Below are positions 16,728 to 24,537 of a stretch of DNA of 35,724 nt, piece by piece (the first letter of the stretch is position 1; every line of letters starts with the position of its first letter). A program made the position numbers and the translations under genes. The notes beneath the pieces are model-generated. The model made no database searches. It saw nothing but the letters and a program-made list of their open reading frames with translations, and had not been told where the DNA came from. Origin of the DNA: JBKPNX01 sp046732855 (GTDB taxonomy: Bacteria > Pseudomonadota > Alphaproteobacteria > Geminicoccales > Geminicoccaceae); assembly GCA_046732855.1 (NCBI GenBank), contig JBKPNX010000111.1, positions 1 through 35,724 on the forward strand. The letters are read 5' to 3'.

Positions 16728-17087
16728 CTAGGTCGATGGCACCCGGCTGCGCCTGGCTTTTTTCGTGCGCAACGCCGCGGCGAACGCGTCGCGCGCCCAG
16801 GCGCACAGGATCTCGGGATCATCGAACCCGTCGCTCGGGGCCGCGCGATACGGCATGCGGATCGACCTGCCTTTGTCGCTGTACGTGAAATAGGGCAGAT
16901 CCGCCGCCTCGTAGGCTTGCCGGTTCTGGTCATCGACTTTGAAATACAGCGTATCGTACGCGATCAGGGCAAACATCACGCCGTCCTTGTAAATGCCCCA
17001 GCCGCCGAACATGCGGCGCGCGCTCACGCCGCGCAGCGGCTGGAGGCTTTCGACGACGAACTCGACGAACTCGCTGCTCCGACCCAT
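16728..17087 (-). CDS. TfoX N-terminal domain protein
   Basis: This 119-residue protein has the TfoX-N fold signature: R-R-M-F-G-G-W-G-I-Y-K-D-G-V-M-F-A-L near 25-42, then L-Y-F-K-V-D and a Y-F-T-Y segment. It lacks the C-terminal TfoX domain that full-length competence regulators of gammaproteobacteria carry, so a role in competence should not be assumed. Single-domain TfoX-N proteins are widespread and uncharacterised. The C-terminus is basic (K-K-A-R-R-S-R). The start ATG has AGGAA only one or two bases away, so the ribosome site is not ideal. It lies 48 bases after the uracil-DNA glycosylase gene and may be cotranscribed with it. Confidence 0.85.
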   Translation of the reverse strand: MGRSSEFVEFVVESLQPLRGVSARRMFGGWGIYKDGVMFALIAYDTLYFKVDDQNRQAYEAADLPYFTYSDKGRSIRMPYRAAPSDGFDDPEILCAWARDAFAAALRTKKARRSRVPST

Positions 17088-17135
17088 TTCCTGTCACGCC
17101 CCTTGGCCCTGATGACGGTCGTGGGATGCCCTCCC

Positions 17136-17837
17136 TCATGCATGGGCGGGCATGACGGGCAAGCCCATGTGCCCCGGAGCGGCAGCATCGACCAGGGCAC
17201 GCACCCGCGCGAACACGCGCTCGAACATCGCAGGCGTGAGCCGTCCGGTGTTCAGGTTGTAGCGTGAGCAGTGGTAGCTGGGCGCGAGCGTCGGGCCGCC
17301 ACGAACGGCGTAGAGGGCGCCATGGGCGAACGGATGGCTCGATCGGTGGAGCCCGAGCGCGCGCAGGACCGAGCCGTGGGCGATCGCGCCGAGCGGCAGG
17401 ATCACCGCGGGCGGCGCCGTGCTCAGCTCGGCGAGCAGGAACTGCCGGCACGCGCTGACCTCGGGGCCGAGCGGTCGGTTGGCCGGCGGCACGCAGCGGA
17501 CGGAGTTGGTGATCCGGCAGTCGATCAGCTCGAGACCGTCGTCGGGCGTGGCCCGGTAGTCGCCACGCGCGAAGCCGAAGCGGCGCAGCGTGGCGTAGAG
17601 GATCTCGCCGGCATGGTCGCCGGTGAACGGACGACCGGTCCGGTTCGCGCCGCGCAGCCCGGGCGCCAGCCCGACGATCAGCAGGCGTGCGGCGGGATCG
17701 CCGAACGCAGCGACCGGCGCGTTGTGCCAGTCGGGAAAAGCACGCCGGTTGGCGGCGCGGAACTCAGCCAGGCGCCGGCACAGAGAACAGTCCGCCGGCG
17801 GCGCGGGAGACGGGCCCGGCGCGCCGTCGGCGGACAC
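17136..17837 (-). CDS. Uracil-DNA glycosylase, family 5 (UdgB-like)
   Basis: This enzyme removes uracil and other deaminated bases from DNA to start base excision repair. In 233 residues it shows four cysteines placed as iron-sulfur ligands (Cys17 and Cys20, then Cys115 and Cys130). It also shows the family motif G-L-A-P-G-L-R-G-A-N-R-T-G (56-68) and S-Y-H-C-S-R-Y-N-L-N-T-G-R-L (187-200). In that last motif the residue after His189 is Cys, where many relatives have Pro or Val. The start is a GTG at 17837, nine bases after the NYN gene stop; no ATG is available. It probably forms an operon with the NYN gene upstream and possibly the TfoX-N gene downstream. Confidence 0.9.
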   Translation of the reverse strand: MSADGAPGPSPAPPADCSLCRRLAEFRAANRRAFPDWHNAPVAAFGDPAARLLIVGLAPGLRGANRTGRPFTGDHAGEILYATLRRFGFARGDYRATPDDGLELIDCRITNSVRCVPPANRPLGPEVSACRQFLLAELSTAPPAVILPLGAIAHGSVLRALGLHRSSHPFAHGALYAVRGGPTLAPSYHCSRYNLNTGRLTPAMFERVFARVRALVDAAAPGHMGLPVMPAHA

Positions 17838-17846
17838 GTGCTCAGC

Positions 17847-18494
17847 TCAGGCGTTCTGGAAGTGGCCCCGCGGACGCGTTGGCCGCGTGGGCATCTCCTC
17901 TTCGTCGTCGTCCTCTGGCTCGTCGTCGATCGCCACCGCGGGCCGATGCTCGCGGGCGATGTACGACGACAGCTCGTTCAGCTCGAGGAAGGTATCCGCC
18001 TGCCGACGCAGCTCGTCGGCGATCATCGGCGGCTGCGTGCGGATCGTGCTCACGACCGTGACTCGCAGCCCCTTGCGCTGCAACGCCTCGGTCAGTCGTC
18101 GGAAGTCGCCGTCGCCGGAGAACAGGACCACGTGGTCGAGATAGCTTGCCATTTCCATGGCGTCGACCGCCAGCTCGATGTCCATGTTGCCTTTGAACTT
18201 GCGCCGCCCGGAAGCGTCGGTGAACTCCTTGAGCGGTTTCGTGACGACCGTATAACCATTGTAATCCAGCCAATCGACCAGCGGCCGGATCGGCGAGTAC
18301 TCTTGATCATCGAGTAACGCCGTGTAGTAGCAGGCACGCACCAAGCGACCGCACCGCGAGAACGTCTCGAGCAGGAGACGGTAGTCGATGTCGAAGCCGA
18401 GCGCCCGTGCTGCTTGATACAGGTTCGCTCCGTCGATCATCATCGCGAAGCGATCCTCCTCATGGATAATGTCCTCGACGACCGGGCAATCCAT
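17847..18494 (-). CDS. NYN domain (LabA/DUF88) putative nuclease
   Basis: This 215-residue protein has the PIN-like NYN fold. The acidic active-site residues are visible: Asp21 in M-M-I-D-G-A-N-L, Asp105 in K-G-N-M-D-I-E-L, and the G-D-G-D cluster at 127-130. Relatives are thought to be RNases or RNA-processing factors; the biochemical role in alphaproteobacteria is not settled. The last 35 residues are acidic and probably disordered. The ATG at 18494 follows GGAGG at a good distance. It is divergent from folK, sharing a 111-base region that holds an inverted repeat. This gene next to folK-rpoZ-rel is, from memory, a recurring alphaproteobacterial arrangement. Confidence 0.92.
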   Translation of the reverse strand: MDCPVVEDIIHEEDRFAMMIDGANLYQAARALGFDIDYRLLLETFSRCGRLVRACYYTALLDDQEYSPIRPLVDWLDYNGYTVVTKPLKEFTDASGRRKFKGNMDIELAVDAMEMASYLDHVVLFSGDGDFRRLTEALQRKGLRVTVVSTIRTQPPMIADELRRQADTFLELNELSSYIAREHRPAVAIDDEPEDDDEEEMPTRPTRPRGHFQNA

Positions 18495-18518
18495 CAGGTC
18501 GAACCTCCGATGTGAATC

Positions 18519-18544
18519 GGCCTATACCATGCACAGTATAAGCC
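18519..18544. repeat. Inverted repeat in the NYN/folK divergent region
   Basis: GGCCTATAC (18519-18527) and GTATAAGCC (18536-18544) are complementary at eight of nine positions around an eight-base centre. It sits 25 bases upstream of the NYN start and about 60 upstream of folK. The arms contain TATA-like sequence, so it could be an operator laid over a promoter for either gene. No protein is assigned. Confidence 0.4.
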
Positions 18545-18605
18545 TAGCCTCTCAACACCAGCCTGATCGGGAGCGGGTGACGCCGACCGGCGGGAGTGAT
18601 CTAAC

Positions 18606-19163
18606 ATGATCTTTCTTGGTCTCGGTGGCAACATGCCGAGTGAGCGATGCGGCCCGCCGCGGGCTACCCTCGAAGCAGCGCTTTCTGCCCTGAAGCGGCA
18701 CGGCATCGAGCTCTCCCGACGCTCGCGCTGGTATCACAGCCGCCCGCTGCCCGACGATGGCCAGCCGTGGTACGTCAACGGGGTGGCCGAGATCGCGACC
18801 GCCTTGCCTCCCGGCGAGCTGCTGGCGCGCCTGCTGGCAATCGAACGGGAGTTCGGCCGGGAGCGCCGGGAGCGCTGGGCGCCGCGGACGATCGATCTCG
18901 ACCTCCTCGCCTATCACGAACTCAGCAATTGGAAATCCGGTGCCGCGGCTGCCCCGGTCCTGCCCCACCCGCGGCTGCACGAGCGGGCTTTCGTGCTCGC
19001 GCCGCTCGCCGAACTCGCGCCCGGGTGGCGCCATCCGGTGTTCGGCGATACGGTCGAAGCGATGCTGAGAGCTCTGCCGCCGGGGCAATATGTCGCACCA
19101 TTGGGTCCTCTGCCTCGGAGCGGCTTACGGGGGCCGGTTGCAGGAGCGACGCCCGCACGCTAA
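18606..19163 (+). CDS. folK: Hydroxymethyldihydropterin pyrophosphokinase
   Basis: This enzyme transfers pyrophosphate from ATP to 6-hydroxymethyl-7,8-dihydropterin in folate synthesis. Its 185 residues include the opening F-L-G-L-G-G-N, the pterin-binding W-Y-H-S-R and Y-V-N-G-V-A segments, and the diagnostic R-W-A-P-R-T-I-D-L-D-L-L at about residue 90 with its magnesium-binding aspartates. H-P-R-L-H-E-R-A-F-V-L follows as expected. The ATG at 18606 is preceded by GGGAG nine bases away. It is the first gene of the plus-strand core block, 32 bases before rpoZ. The final 25 residues are Gly/Pro-rich and variable. Confidence 0.96.
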   Translation: MIFLGLGGNMPSERCGPPRATLEAALSALKRHGIELSRRSRWYHSRPLPDDGQPWYVNGVAEIATALPPGELLARLLAIEREFGRERRERWAPRTIDLDLLAYHELSNWKSGAAAAPVLPHPRLHERAFVLAPLAELAPGWRHPVFGDTVEAMLRALPPGQYVAPLGPLPRSGLRGPVAGATPAR

Positions 19164-19195
19164 CTATCGGACAGGCTGAAAGGAGCAAAAGGGCT

Positions 19196-19576
19196 ATGGC
19201 ACGTATCACGGTCGAAGATTGCGTCACGCAGGTGCCGAACCGGTTCGAGCTGGTCATGCTGGCGGCGCAGCGGGCGCGCGACGTGTCGGCCGGAGCGCCG
19301 CTCACCGTCGAACGCGACAACGACAAGAATCCGGTGGTCGCGCTGCGCGAAATCGCCGAGAGCACCGTGGAGCTGGATCATCTGCGCTACGAGCTGATTC
19401 ACGGCTTGCGCCGCCACGTCGAGATCGAGGATCAGCCCGACGACGACCTGTTGATGGCGTATCAGGAGCAGCTGGTCGAGCCGCTGCGGCCCCTGCCCTT
19501 GGCCGACGATGACGCGGACCTCGACCTCGGCAGCGGCCCCCAGCCGGACCTCGACGAGGAGCCTGAATTCGACTAG
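19196..19576 (+). CDS. rpoZ: RNA polymerase omega subunit
   Basis: Omega assists assembly of RNA polymerase by wrapping the beta-prime C-terminus, and in proteobacteria it forms part of a (p)ppGpp binding site. The 126-residue sequence begins M-A-R-I-T-V-E-D-C and continues P-N-R-F-E-L-V-M-L-A-A-Q-R-A-R, the standard omega core. A second half with a long acidic tail (D-D-D-A-D-L-D-L, D-E-E-P-E-F-D) is typical of alphaproteobacteria. AAGGAG lies ten bases before the ATG. The stop is 35 bases before the (p)ppGpp synthetase gene, so the polymerase subunit and its alarmone enzyme are encoded together. Confidence 0.97.
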   Translation: MARITVEDCVTQVPNRFELVMLAAQRARDVSAGAPLTVERDNDKNPVVALREIAESTVELDHLRYELIHGLRRHVEIEDQPDDDLLMAYQEQLVEPLRPLPLADDDADLDLGSGPQPDLDEEPEFD

Positions 19577-19611
19577 CCGCCAGGCGCGCGCGGCGGCGCT
19601 GGAGACGTGAT

Positions 19612-21822
19612 TTGCCCGTGCAGCTGCAATCGCCGGCACCGGGCGAGGCTGCGGCAGCCCCGCCGACCCGTCGGCCGCTGATGCGGCAGTACGAGCTGGT
19701 CGAGCGGGTCAAGGGGTACGATCCCAGCGCCGACGAAGAGCTGCTCAACCGCGCGTATGTCTATGCCATGCAGGCCCACGGCGCCCAGCTGAGGGCGTCC
19801 GGCGATCCGTATTTTTCGCATCCGGTCGAAGTCGCCGGCATCCTGGCGGGCTGGAAGCTGGACAGCGCTTCGATCGCCACCGGCCTGCTGCACGACGTGG
19901 TCGAGGATACCGGAGCGACCATCGCCGAGGTCGAGCGGCTGTTCGGCGCGGAGGTGGCCCGGCTGGTCGATGGCGTGACCAAGCTCAACAAGCTCGAGCT
20001 GCAGTCGTCGCGCACCGAGCAGGCCGAGAATTTCCGCAAGCTGCTGCTGGCCATGTCCGAGGACATGCGCGTCCTGCTGGTCAAGCTCGCCGACCGGCAG
20101 CACAACATGCGCACGCTGCATTTCATCTCGCGCACCGACAAGCGCCAGCGGATCGCGCGCGAAACGCTCGAGATCTACGTCCCGCTCGCCGAGCGGATCG
20201 GCATGCAGGCGCTGAAGGACGAGTTGGAGGACCTCGCGTACGAGGCGCTGTGGCCCGATGCGCGCGAGGCGGTGCGCCACCGGCTTGGCGAGCTGCGCCG
20301 CCACGACAGCAACCTGATCCAGCGCATCGTCAGCGAGCTGCGGCAGACGCTGCACGACGCCGGGATCGAGGCCGAGGTCTACGGCCGCGAGAAGACGCCG
20401 TTCTCGATCTGGGGTAAGATGAAGCGCAAGAACGTCAGCTTCGAGCAGCTGTCGGACATCATGGCGTTTCGCATCACCGTCGACAGTGTGCCCAACTGCT
20501 ACGCGGCGCTCGGCGTGATCCACGGTCGCTACGCCATGGTGCCCGAGCGCTTCAAGGACTTCATCAGCACACCCAAGCCGAACGGCTACCGCTCCCTGCA
20601 TACCACCATTTTTGGCCCCGAGCGCCGGCGCATCGAGGTGCAGATCCGCACGCGCGAGATGCACGAGGTGGCCGAGCTCGGCGTCGCCGCGCATTGGGCC
20701 TACAAGCAGTCGGGACGCCCGGCCGACGGCCGGCAGTACAACTGGCTGCGCGGGCTGTTGGAGATCCTCGAGCAGGCCTCCGGGCCCGAGGAGTTCCTCG
20801 AGCACACCAAGCTCGAGATGTTCCAGGATCAGGTGTTCTGCTTCACCCCGCGCGGCGATCTGATCGCCCTGCCCCAGGGCGCGACCCCGGTCGACTTCGC
20901 CTATGCCGTTCACTCCGAGGTCGGCGACACCTGCATCGGCGCCAAGGTGAACGGCCGTCTGGTGCCGTTGCGCACCCGCCTCAACCACGGCGATCAGATC
21001 GAGGTGATCACCAGCAAGGGCGCCAGCCCTTCGCCCGCGTGGGAACGCTTCGTGGTCACCGGCAAGGCGCGCTCGCGCATCCGGCGCTTCCTGCGCACCC
21101 GGCAACGCAATGACTACATCGCGCACGGGCGCGAGCTGCTGCAGCGCGCCGCCCAGCGCGAGCGGGTGACGGTGAGCGAAAAACGCCTCGAGAGCGTGCT
21201 CGACGGCTTCCACCAGAAGAGCGTGGACGACCTCATGGCAGCGATCGGCGAGGGATCGCTGAACGGTCGTCTCGTGGTCGATGCGCTGCGTCGCGACGAC
21301 AGGCCATGCGCCCCGGAATCTGACGATAACGTGGTGCCCCTGCGCCGCACGAAGGCGGCGCCGTCGCGGGATGAGCAGGGTGATCTGGTGCGCGGGCTGC
21401 TGCCGGGCGTGGCCGTGCACTTCGCCGGTTGCTGCCATCCGGTGCCAGGCGATGCCATCGTCGGGGTCGTGCGCACCGGCCGCGGCGTCACCATTCACCG
21501 CAGCGAGTGCGCCACCTTGACCCGGCGCAGCGGTGACCCCGAGCGCTGGCTTGATCTTGCTTGGAAGTCCGGCGCCGACAGCAAGGCGATCGCGCGGCTG
21601 CAGGTGATGACCCTCAACCAGCCGGGCAGTCTGGGCTCGCTCTCGACCGCGATCGGCCGCCAGGGCGGCAACATCACCGACCTGCGCTTCGGGGTGAAGT
21701 CGGCGGACCTGTACGAGATGATCCTCGACATCGAGGTCGACGATCTCGATCACCTGGGTCGGGTAGTGGCCGGGTTGCGCGCGCTGCCGGTCGTCACCCA
21801 CGTCGAGCGGTCTCAGGGGTGA
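19612..21822 (+). CDS. relA: Bifunctional (p)ppGpp synthetase/hydrolase (Rel/SpoT)
   Basis: This enzyme makes and degrades the stringent-response alarmone. Over 736 residues it has an HD hydrolase domain with H-D-V-V-E-D (94-99), so hydrolase should be active. A synthetase domain follows with G-R-E-K-T-P-F-S-I-W-G-K-M and R-F-K-D, the variant found in bifunctional enzymes rather than E. coli RelA. A TGS domain (F-C-F-T-P-R-G-D-L) lies near 410-470, and a zinc-finger/helical region with C-C-H-P-V-P-G-D and a C-terminal ACT domain lie near 660-735. The start is probably a TTG at 19612, eight bases after GGAG; the first ATG would remove 23 residues. It overlaps pyrE by four bases. Confidence 0.96.
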   Translation: MPVQLQSPAPGEAAAAPPTRRPLMRQYELVERVKGYDPSADEELLNRAYVYAMQAHGAQLRASGDPYFSHPVEVAGILAGWKLDSASIATGLLHDVVEDTGATIAEVERLFGAEVARLVDGVTKLNKLELQSSRTEQAENFRKLLLAMSEDMRVLLVKLADRQHNMRTLHFISRTDKRQRIARETLEIYVPLAERIGMQALKDELEDLAYEALWPDAREAVRHRLGELRRHDSNLIQRIVSELRQTLHDAGIEAEVYGREKTPFSIWGKMKRKNVSFEQLSDIMAFRITVDSVPNCYAALGVIHGRYAMVPERFKDFISTPKPNGYRSLHTTIFGPERRRIEVQIRTREMHEVAELGVAAHWAYKQSGRPADGRQYNWLRGLLEILEQASGPEEFLEHTKLEMFQDQVFCFTPRGDLIALPQGATPVDFAYAVHSEVGDTCIGAKVNGRLVPLRTRLNHGDQIEVITSKGASPSPAWERFVVTGKARSRIRRFLRTRQRNDYIAHGRELLQRAAQRERVTVSEKRLESVLDGFHQKSVDDLMAAIGEGSLNGRLVVDALRRDDRPCAPESDDNVVPLRRTKAAPSRDEQGDLVRGLLPGVAVHFAGCCHPVPGDAIVGVVRTGRGVTIHRSECATLTRRSGDPERWLDLAWKSGADSKAIARLQVMTLNQPGSLGSLSTAIGRQGGNITDLRFGVKSADLYEMILDIEVDDLDHLGRVVAGLRALPVVTHVERSQG

Positions 21823-22439
21823 GCGCGCCGCGCGCCGAGCTGGGGCCGGCCGACGTGCTCCGGCTGTTTCGCGAATGCGGCGCGCTGCTGGAGGGCCATT
21901 TCCTGCTCTCGTCCGGCATGCACAGCCCCTATTACCTGCAGTGCGCGCGGGTGCTCATGGAGCCGGCGCGGGCGACGCACCTGTGCGCCGCCTTGGCCGC
22001 CAAGCTGCGCGGGAATATGCCGGGCCTGTCGATTGACGCGGTGGTGGCCCCGGCGCTGGGCGGCATCGTGCTCGGGTACGAGCTGGCGCGTCAGCTGGGC
22101 GCCCTGTCGTTGTTCGTCGAGCGCACCGATGGCCGATTCGCGCTGCGGCGCGGCTTTGCCCTCGAGCGCGGCAGCCGGGTGCTGGTGGCCGAGGATGTGG
22201 TGACCACCGGCCTCTCGTCGCGCGAATGCGGGGCGTGCGTGACCGCTGCGGGGGCGACGGTGGTCGCCGCGGTATGCCTGATCGACCGCAGCGGCGGCAG
22301 GGCCGATGTGGGCGCACCCCTGGTCGCGCTGGCCGAGCTCGAGCTGCCGGTCTATCCGTCCGACCGGCTGCCGCCGGAGCTTGCCGCGCTGCCGGCGGTC
22401 AAGCCGGGCAGCCGCCCGGGCGCGACGCCACCCTCCTGA
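21819..22439 (+). CDS. pyrE: Orotate phosphoribosyltransferase
   Basis: This enzyme joins orotate to PRPP to give orotidine monophosphate, the fifth step of pyrimidine synthesis. It has 206 residues. The PRPP-binding motif is V-L-V-A-E-D-V-V-T-T-G near residues 122-132, and the F-L-L-S-S-G-M-H-S-P-Y-Y-L orotate-site segment is near 28-40. A-L-G-G-I-V-L-G-Y-E-L follows in the centre. The start is a GTG whose last two bases are part of the preceding TGA (GTGA at 21819-21822), so it is translationally coupled to the (p)ppGpp enzyme. The Pro-rich tail is short and variable. Placement after rel is common in alphaproteobacteria. Confidence 0.95.
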   Translation: MSAPRAELGPADVLRLFRECGALLEGHFLLSSGMHSPYYLQCARVLMEPARATHLCAALAAKLRGNMPGLSIDAVVAPALGGIVLGYELARQLGALSLFVERTDGRFALRRGFALERGSRVLVAEDVVTTGLSSRECGACVTAAGATVVAAVCLIDRSGGRADVGAPLVALAELELPVYPSDRLPPELAALPAVKPGSRPGATPPS

Positions 22440-22511
22440 GGAGGCGGCCGAGCGGAACCAGGTCGGTGTACAGAGCGTCGTCCATGAGGCACTAAACATA
22501 CAAGAGGCGCC

Positions 22512-23084
22512 GTGTTTCGACGACGAGATCAGATCCCCCTCAGGCAACGCCTGCAGCGATGGCTGTGGCCGCACATCGGCTGGCGCCGCATGGCCACTTA
22601 CGTGGTCAAGCGCGTCACCCGGCTGTCCGGCACGCCCCACAGCATCGCCGCTGGCGCCGCCTGCGGCGTGGCGGTCTCGTTCACGCCGTTCATCGGCTTC
22701 CATCTGATCAGCGCCTTCCTGCTTTGTTTCGTGGTCCGCGGCAACTACCTGGCGGCTGCGATCGGCACGCTGGTCGGCAATCCCTGGACCCTGCCGTTCA
22801 TCCTGCTCGCGAGCTACCACGTCGGCCATGCCCTGCTCGGCGGTCCTGCCGCGCCGATCGAGTCGTTGCAGCATGGGACTCTCGCGACCTTCTTCGCCCA
22901 GCTGGAGGCGGTGTTCTGGCCCATGGTCCTGGGCAGCCTTCTCCTCGGCATGGTCGCGGGCTTGGTCGCTTACTTTCCGCTCGTGCGCATCGTTGCAGCG
23001 TATCAGGAGGCGCGGGCCCGCCGCCGGCGAAGCCGGCGCGCGCTCAGGGCCCACCCCGCCTCGTCGGACGCGGGCCTGCCCTGA
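22512..23084 (+). CDS. DUF2062 membrane protein
   Basis: This 190-residue protein has the DUF2062 pattern: a basic N-terminus, then S-I-A-A-G-A-A-C-G-V-A-V-S-F-T-P-F-I-G, then G-N-P-W-T-L-P. It has about three membrane segments (near 45-65, 70-95 and 135-160) and a basic C-terminus (R-A-R-R-R-R-S-R-R). No function has been shown for the family that I know of. The start is a GTG at 22512 preceded by AGAGG; no ATG fits. It is separated by 72 bases from pyrE and 117 from acpS. In related genomes the position before acpS is often held by pdxJ, which is absent here. Confidence 0.85.
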   Translation: MFRRRDQIPLRQRLQRWLWPHIGWRRMATYVVKRVTRLSGTPHSIAAGAACGVAVSFTPFIGFHLISAFLLCFVVRGNYLAAAIGTLVGNPWTLPFILLASYHVGHALLGGPAAPIESLQHGTLATFFAQLEAVFWPMVLGSLLLGMVAGLVAYFPLVRIVAAYQEARARRRRSRRALRAHPASSDAGLP

Positions 23085-23201
23085 TCCACCCTGGTCAAGG
23101 GCGCCGGCTGGCCTTATATCCTCCGCCCGGCGCCGCCGCCTGCCAGCGCAGCCGAGACCCGGTCGGCATGCGCGGCCGGCGCGGCTCAGCCGCGAGGCGA
23201 C

Positions 23202-23621
23202 ATGATCATCGGGGTCGGAACCGACCTGATCGACATCCGGCGCATCGAGCGGACGCTGGCCCGGTTCGGGGAGCGTTTTCTCGACCGGGTGTTCACCGCG
23301 GCCGAGCGGGCCCGGGCCGAGGCGCGGTTCGACCGCGCGGCTGCCTACGCCAAACGCTACGCGGCCAAGGAGGCCTGCGCCAAAGCGCTCGGCACCGGTT
23401 TCCGCCAGGGCGTGTATTGGCGCGACATCGGCGTGCTCAATCGGCCGAGCGGCCAACCGGTCCTGCTGTTGAGCGGCGGCGCGGCGGCGCGGCTCGCGGC
23501 TCTGACGCCGCCGGGCATGAATGCGCGGGTCGACCTCAGCCTGACCGATGAGCCCCCTCTCGGCCAGGCCGTGGTGATCATCAGCGCGCATGCCGGGGCG
23601 GCTGCTGCCTCCATGACATGA
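23202..23621 (+). CDS. acpS: Holo-[acyl-carrier-protein] synthase
   Basis: AcpS moves the phosphopantetheine arm from coenzyme A to acyl carrier protein, activating fatty acid synthesis. Its 139 residues start M-I-I-G-V-G-T-D-L-I-D-I, where Asp8 binds magnesium. The second signature, Y-A-K-R-Y-A-A-K-E-A-C-A-K-A-L-G-T-G, lies near 48-65 and carries the catalytic glutamate. Length is normal. GAGG is placed close to the ATG. It precedes lepB by 154 bases; that gap shows no clear promoter. The acpS-lepB-rnc-era-recO order is a conserved alphaproteobacterial cluster. Confidence 0.97.
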   Translation: MIIGVGTDLIDIRRIERTLARFGERFLDRVFTAAERARAEARFDRAAAYAKRYAAKEACAKALGTGFRQGVYWRDIGVLNRPSGQPVLLLSGGAAARLAALTPPGMNARVDLSLTDEPPLGQAVVIISAHAGAAAASMT

Positions 23622-23775
23622 CCGCGGCGCTTCCCTTTACCTGCCACCGCCCAGCAGCTACCTTTCGGATGCAGATCATGAGACACCTTGTCCCGCCGGG
23701 CTGCGCGAATCCCGAGCAAGTTTCTTCCTCATTGCGCACCGCTTCCGTGAACGGTCAGGGCGTGTCGGCTAGTGG

Positions 23776-24537
23776 GTGCGAGCAGTGAGAAAGCAGGCGA
23801 CGATCGTGGCAAGCCGTTCCAAGGGGTTCTGGGAGACGGCGCGCACGCTTGTTTACGCGGTCGCGATCGCGCTCGGGGTCCGCACCTTCCTCTACGAACC
23901 GTTCAATATTCCGTCCGGATCGATGAAGCCGACCCTCTTGGTCGGCGACTATCTGTTCGTATCGAAATTCGCTTACGGCTACAGCCGGCATTCCCTGCCG
24001 TTCAGCCTGCCGCTGATCCAGGGCCGGATCTTCGCCCGTCTGCCCGAGCGCGGCGACGTCGCGGTGTTCAAGCTGCCCTCGGACAATCGCACCGACTACA
24101 TCAAGCGCGTGGTCGGCCTGCCCGGTGACCGGCTGCAGGTGCAAAACGGTATTCTGCACGTCAACGGCGAGCCGGCTGCCCGCGTACGCGTGGACAACTT
24201 TCGCGACGACGACGGCACCAGCAACGGCGACGTGACCCGCTATCGTGAGACCCTGCCCGGCGGCCGCAGCTACACCGTGCTCGACATCGTGGCGCACGGC
24301 GCCCTCGACGACACCGACGTCTACGAAGTCCCTGAAGGTTACGTGTTCGCGATGGGCGACAATCGTGACAATTCCTTGGACAGCCGCGTGCCCAACGTCG
24401 GCTACATACCGATCGACAACCTGATCGGTCGGGCCGAGATCATCTTCTTTTCGACCAACGGCAACGCCCGGCTGTGGGAGGTCTGGAAGTGGCCGACCGC
24501 GATCCGCTTCCGGCGGTTGTTCCACCTGATCGAGTGA
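23776..24537 (+). CDS. lepB: Signal peptidase I
   Basis: LepB cleaves signal peptides from exported proteins at the periplasmic face of the inner membrane. In 253 residues the single N-terminal anchor is near 24-40. The catalytic Ser49 is in I-P-S-G-S-M-K-P-T-L and the general-base Lys110 in Y-I-K-R-V-V-G-L-P-G-D. The family box G-D-N-R-D-N-S-L-D-S-R is present near 195. The start is uncertain: GTG codons at 23776, 23785 and 23806 are all in frame with no strong ribosome site, and I give the longest. Its stop overlaps the rnc start (GTGA). Coupling with rnc and era suggests one transcript. Confidence 0.96.
   Translation: MRAVRKQATIVASRSKGFWETARTLVYAVAIALGVRTFLYEPFNIPSGSMKPTLLVGDYLFVSKFAYGYSRHSLPFSLPLIQGRIFARLPERGDVAVFKLPSDNRTDYIKRVVGLPGDRLQVQNGILHVNGEPAARVRVDNFRDDDGTSNGDVTRYRETLPGGRSYTVLDIVAHGALDDTDVYEVPEGYVFAMGDNRDNSLDSRVPNVGYIPIDNLIGRAEIIFFSTNGNARLWEVWKWPTAIRFRRLFHLIE

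Noticed and set aside
19573..21801. 742-codon open frame antisense to the (p)ppGpp synthetase gene
   Set aside because: It mirrors a clearly conserved plus-strand gene; high-GC third positions leave the antisense frame open. Its product is rich in low-complexity His/Arg/Asp and matches no family.
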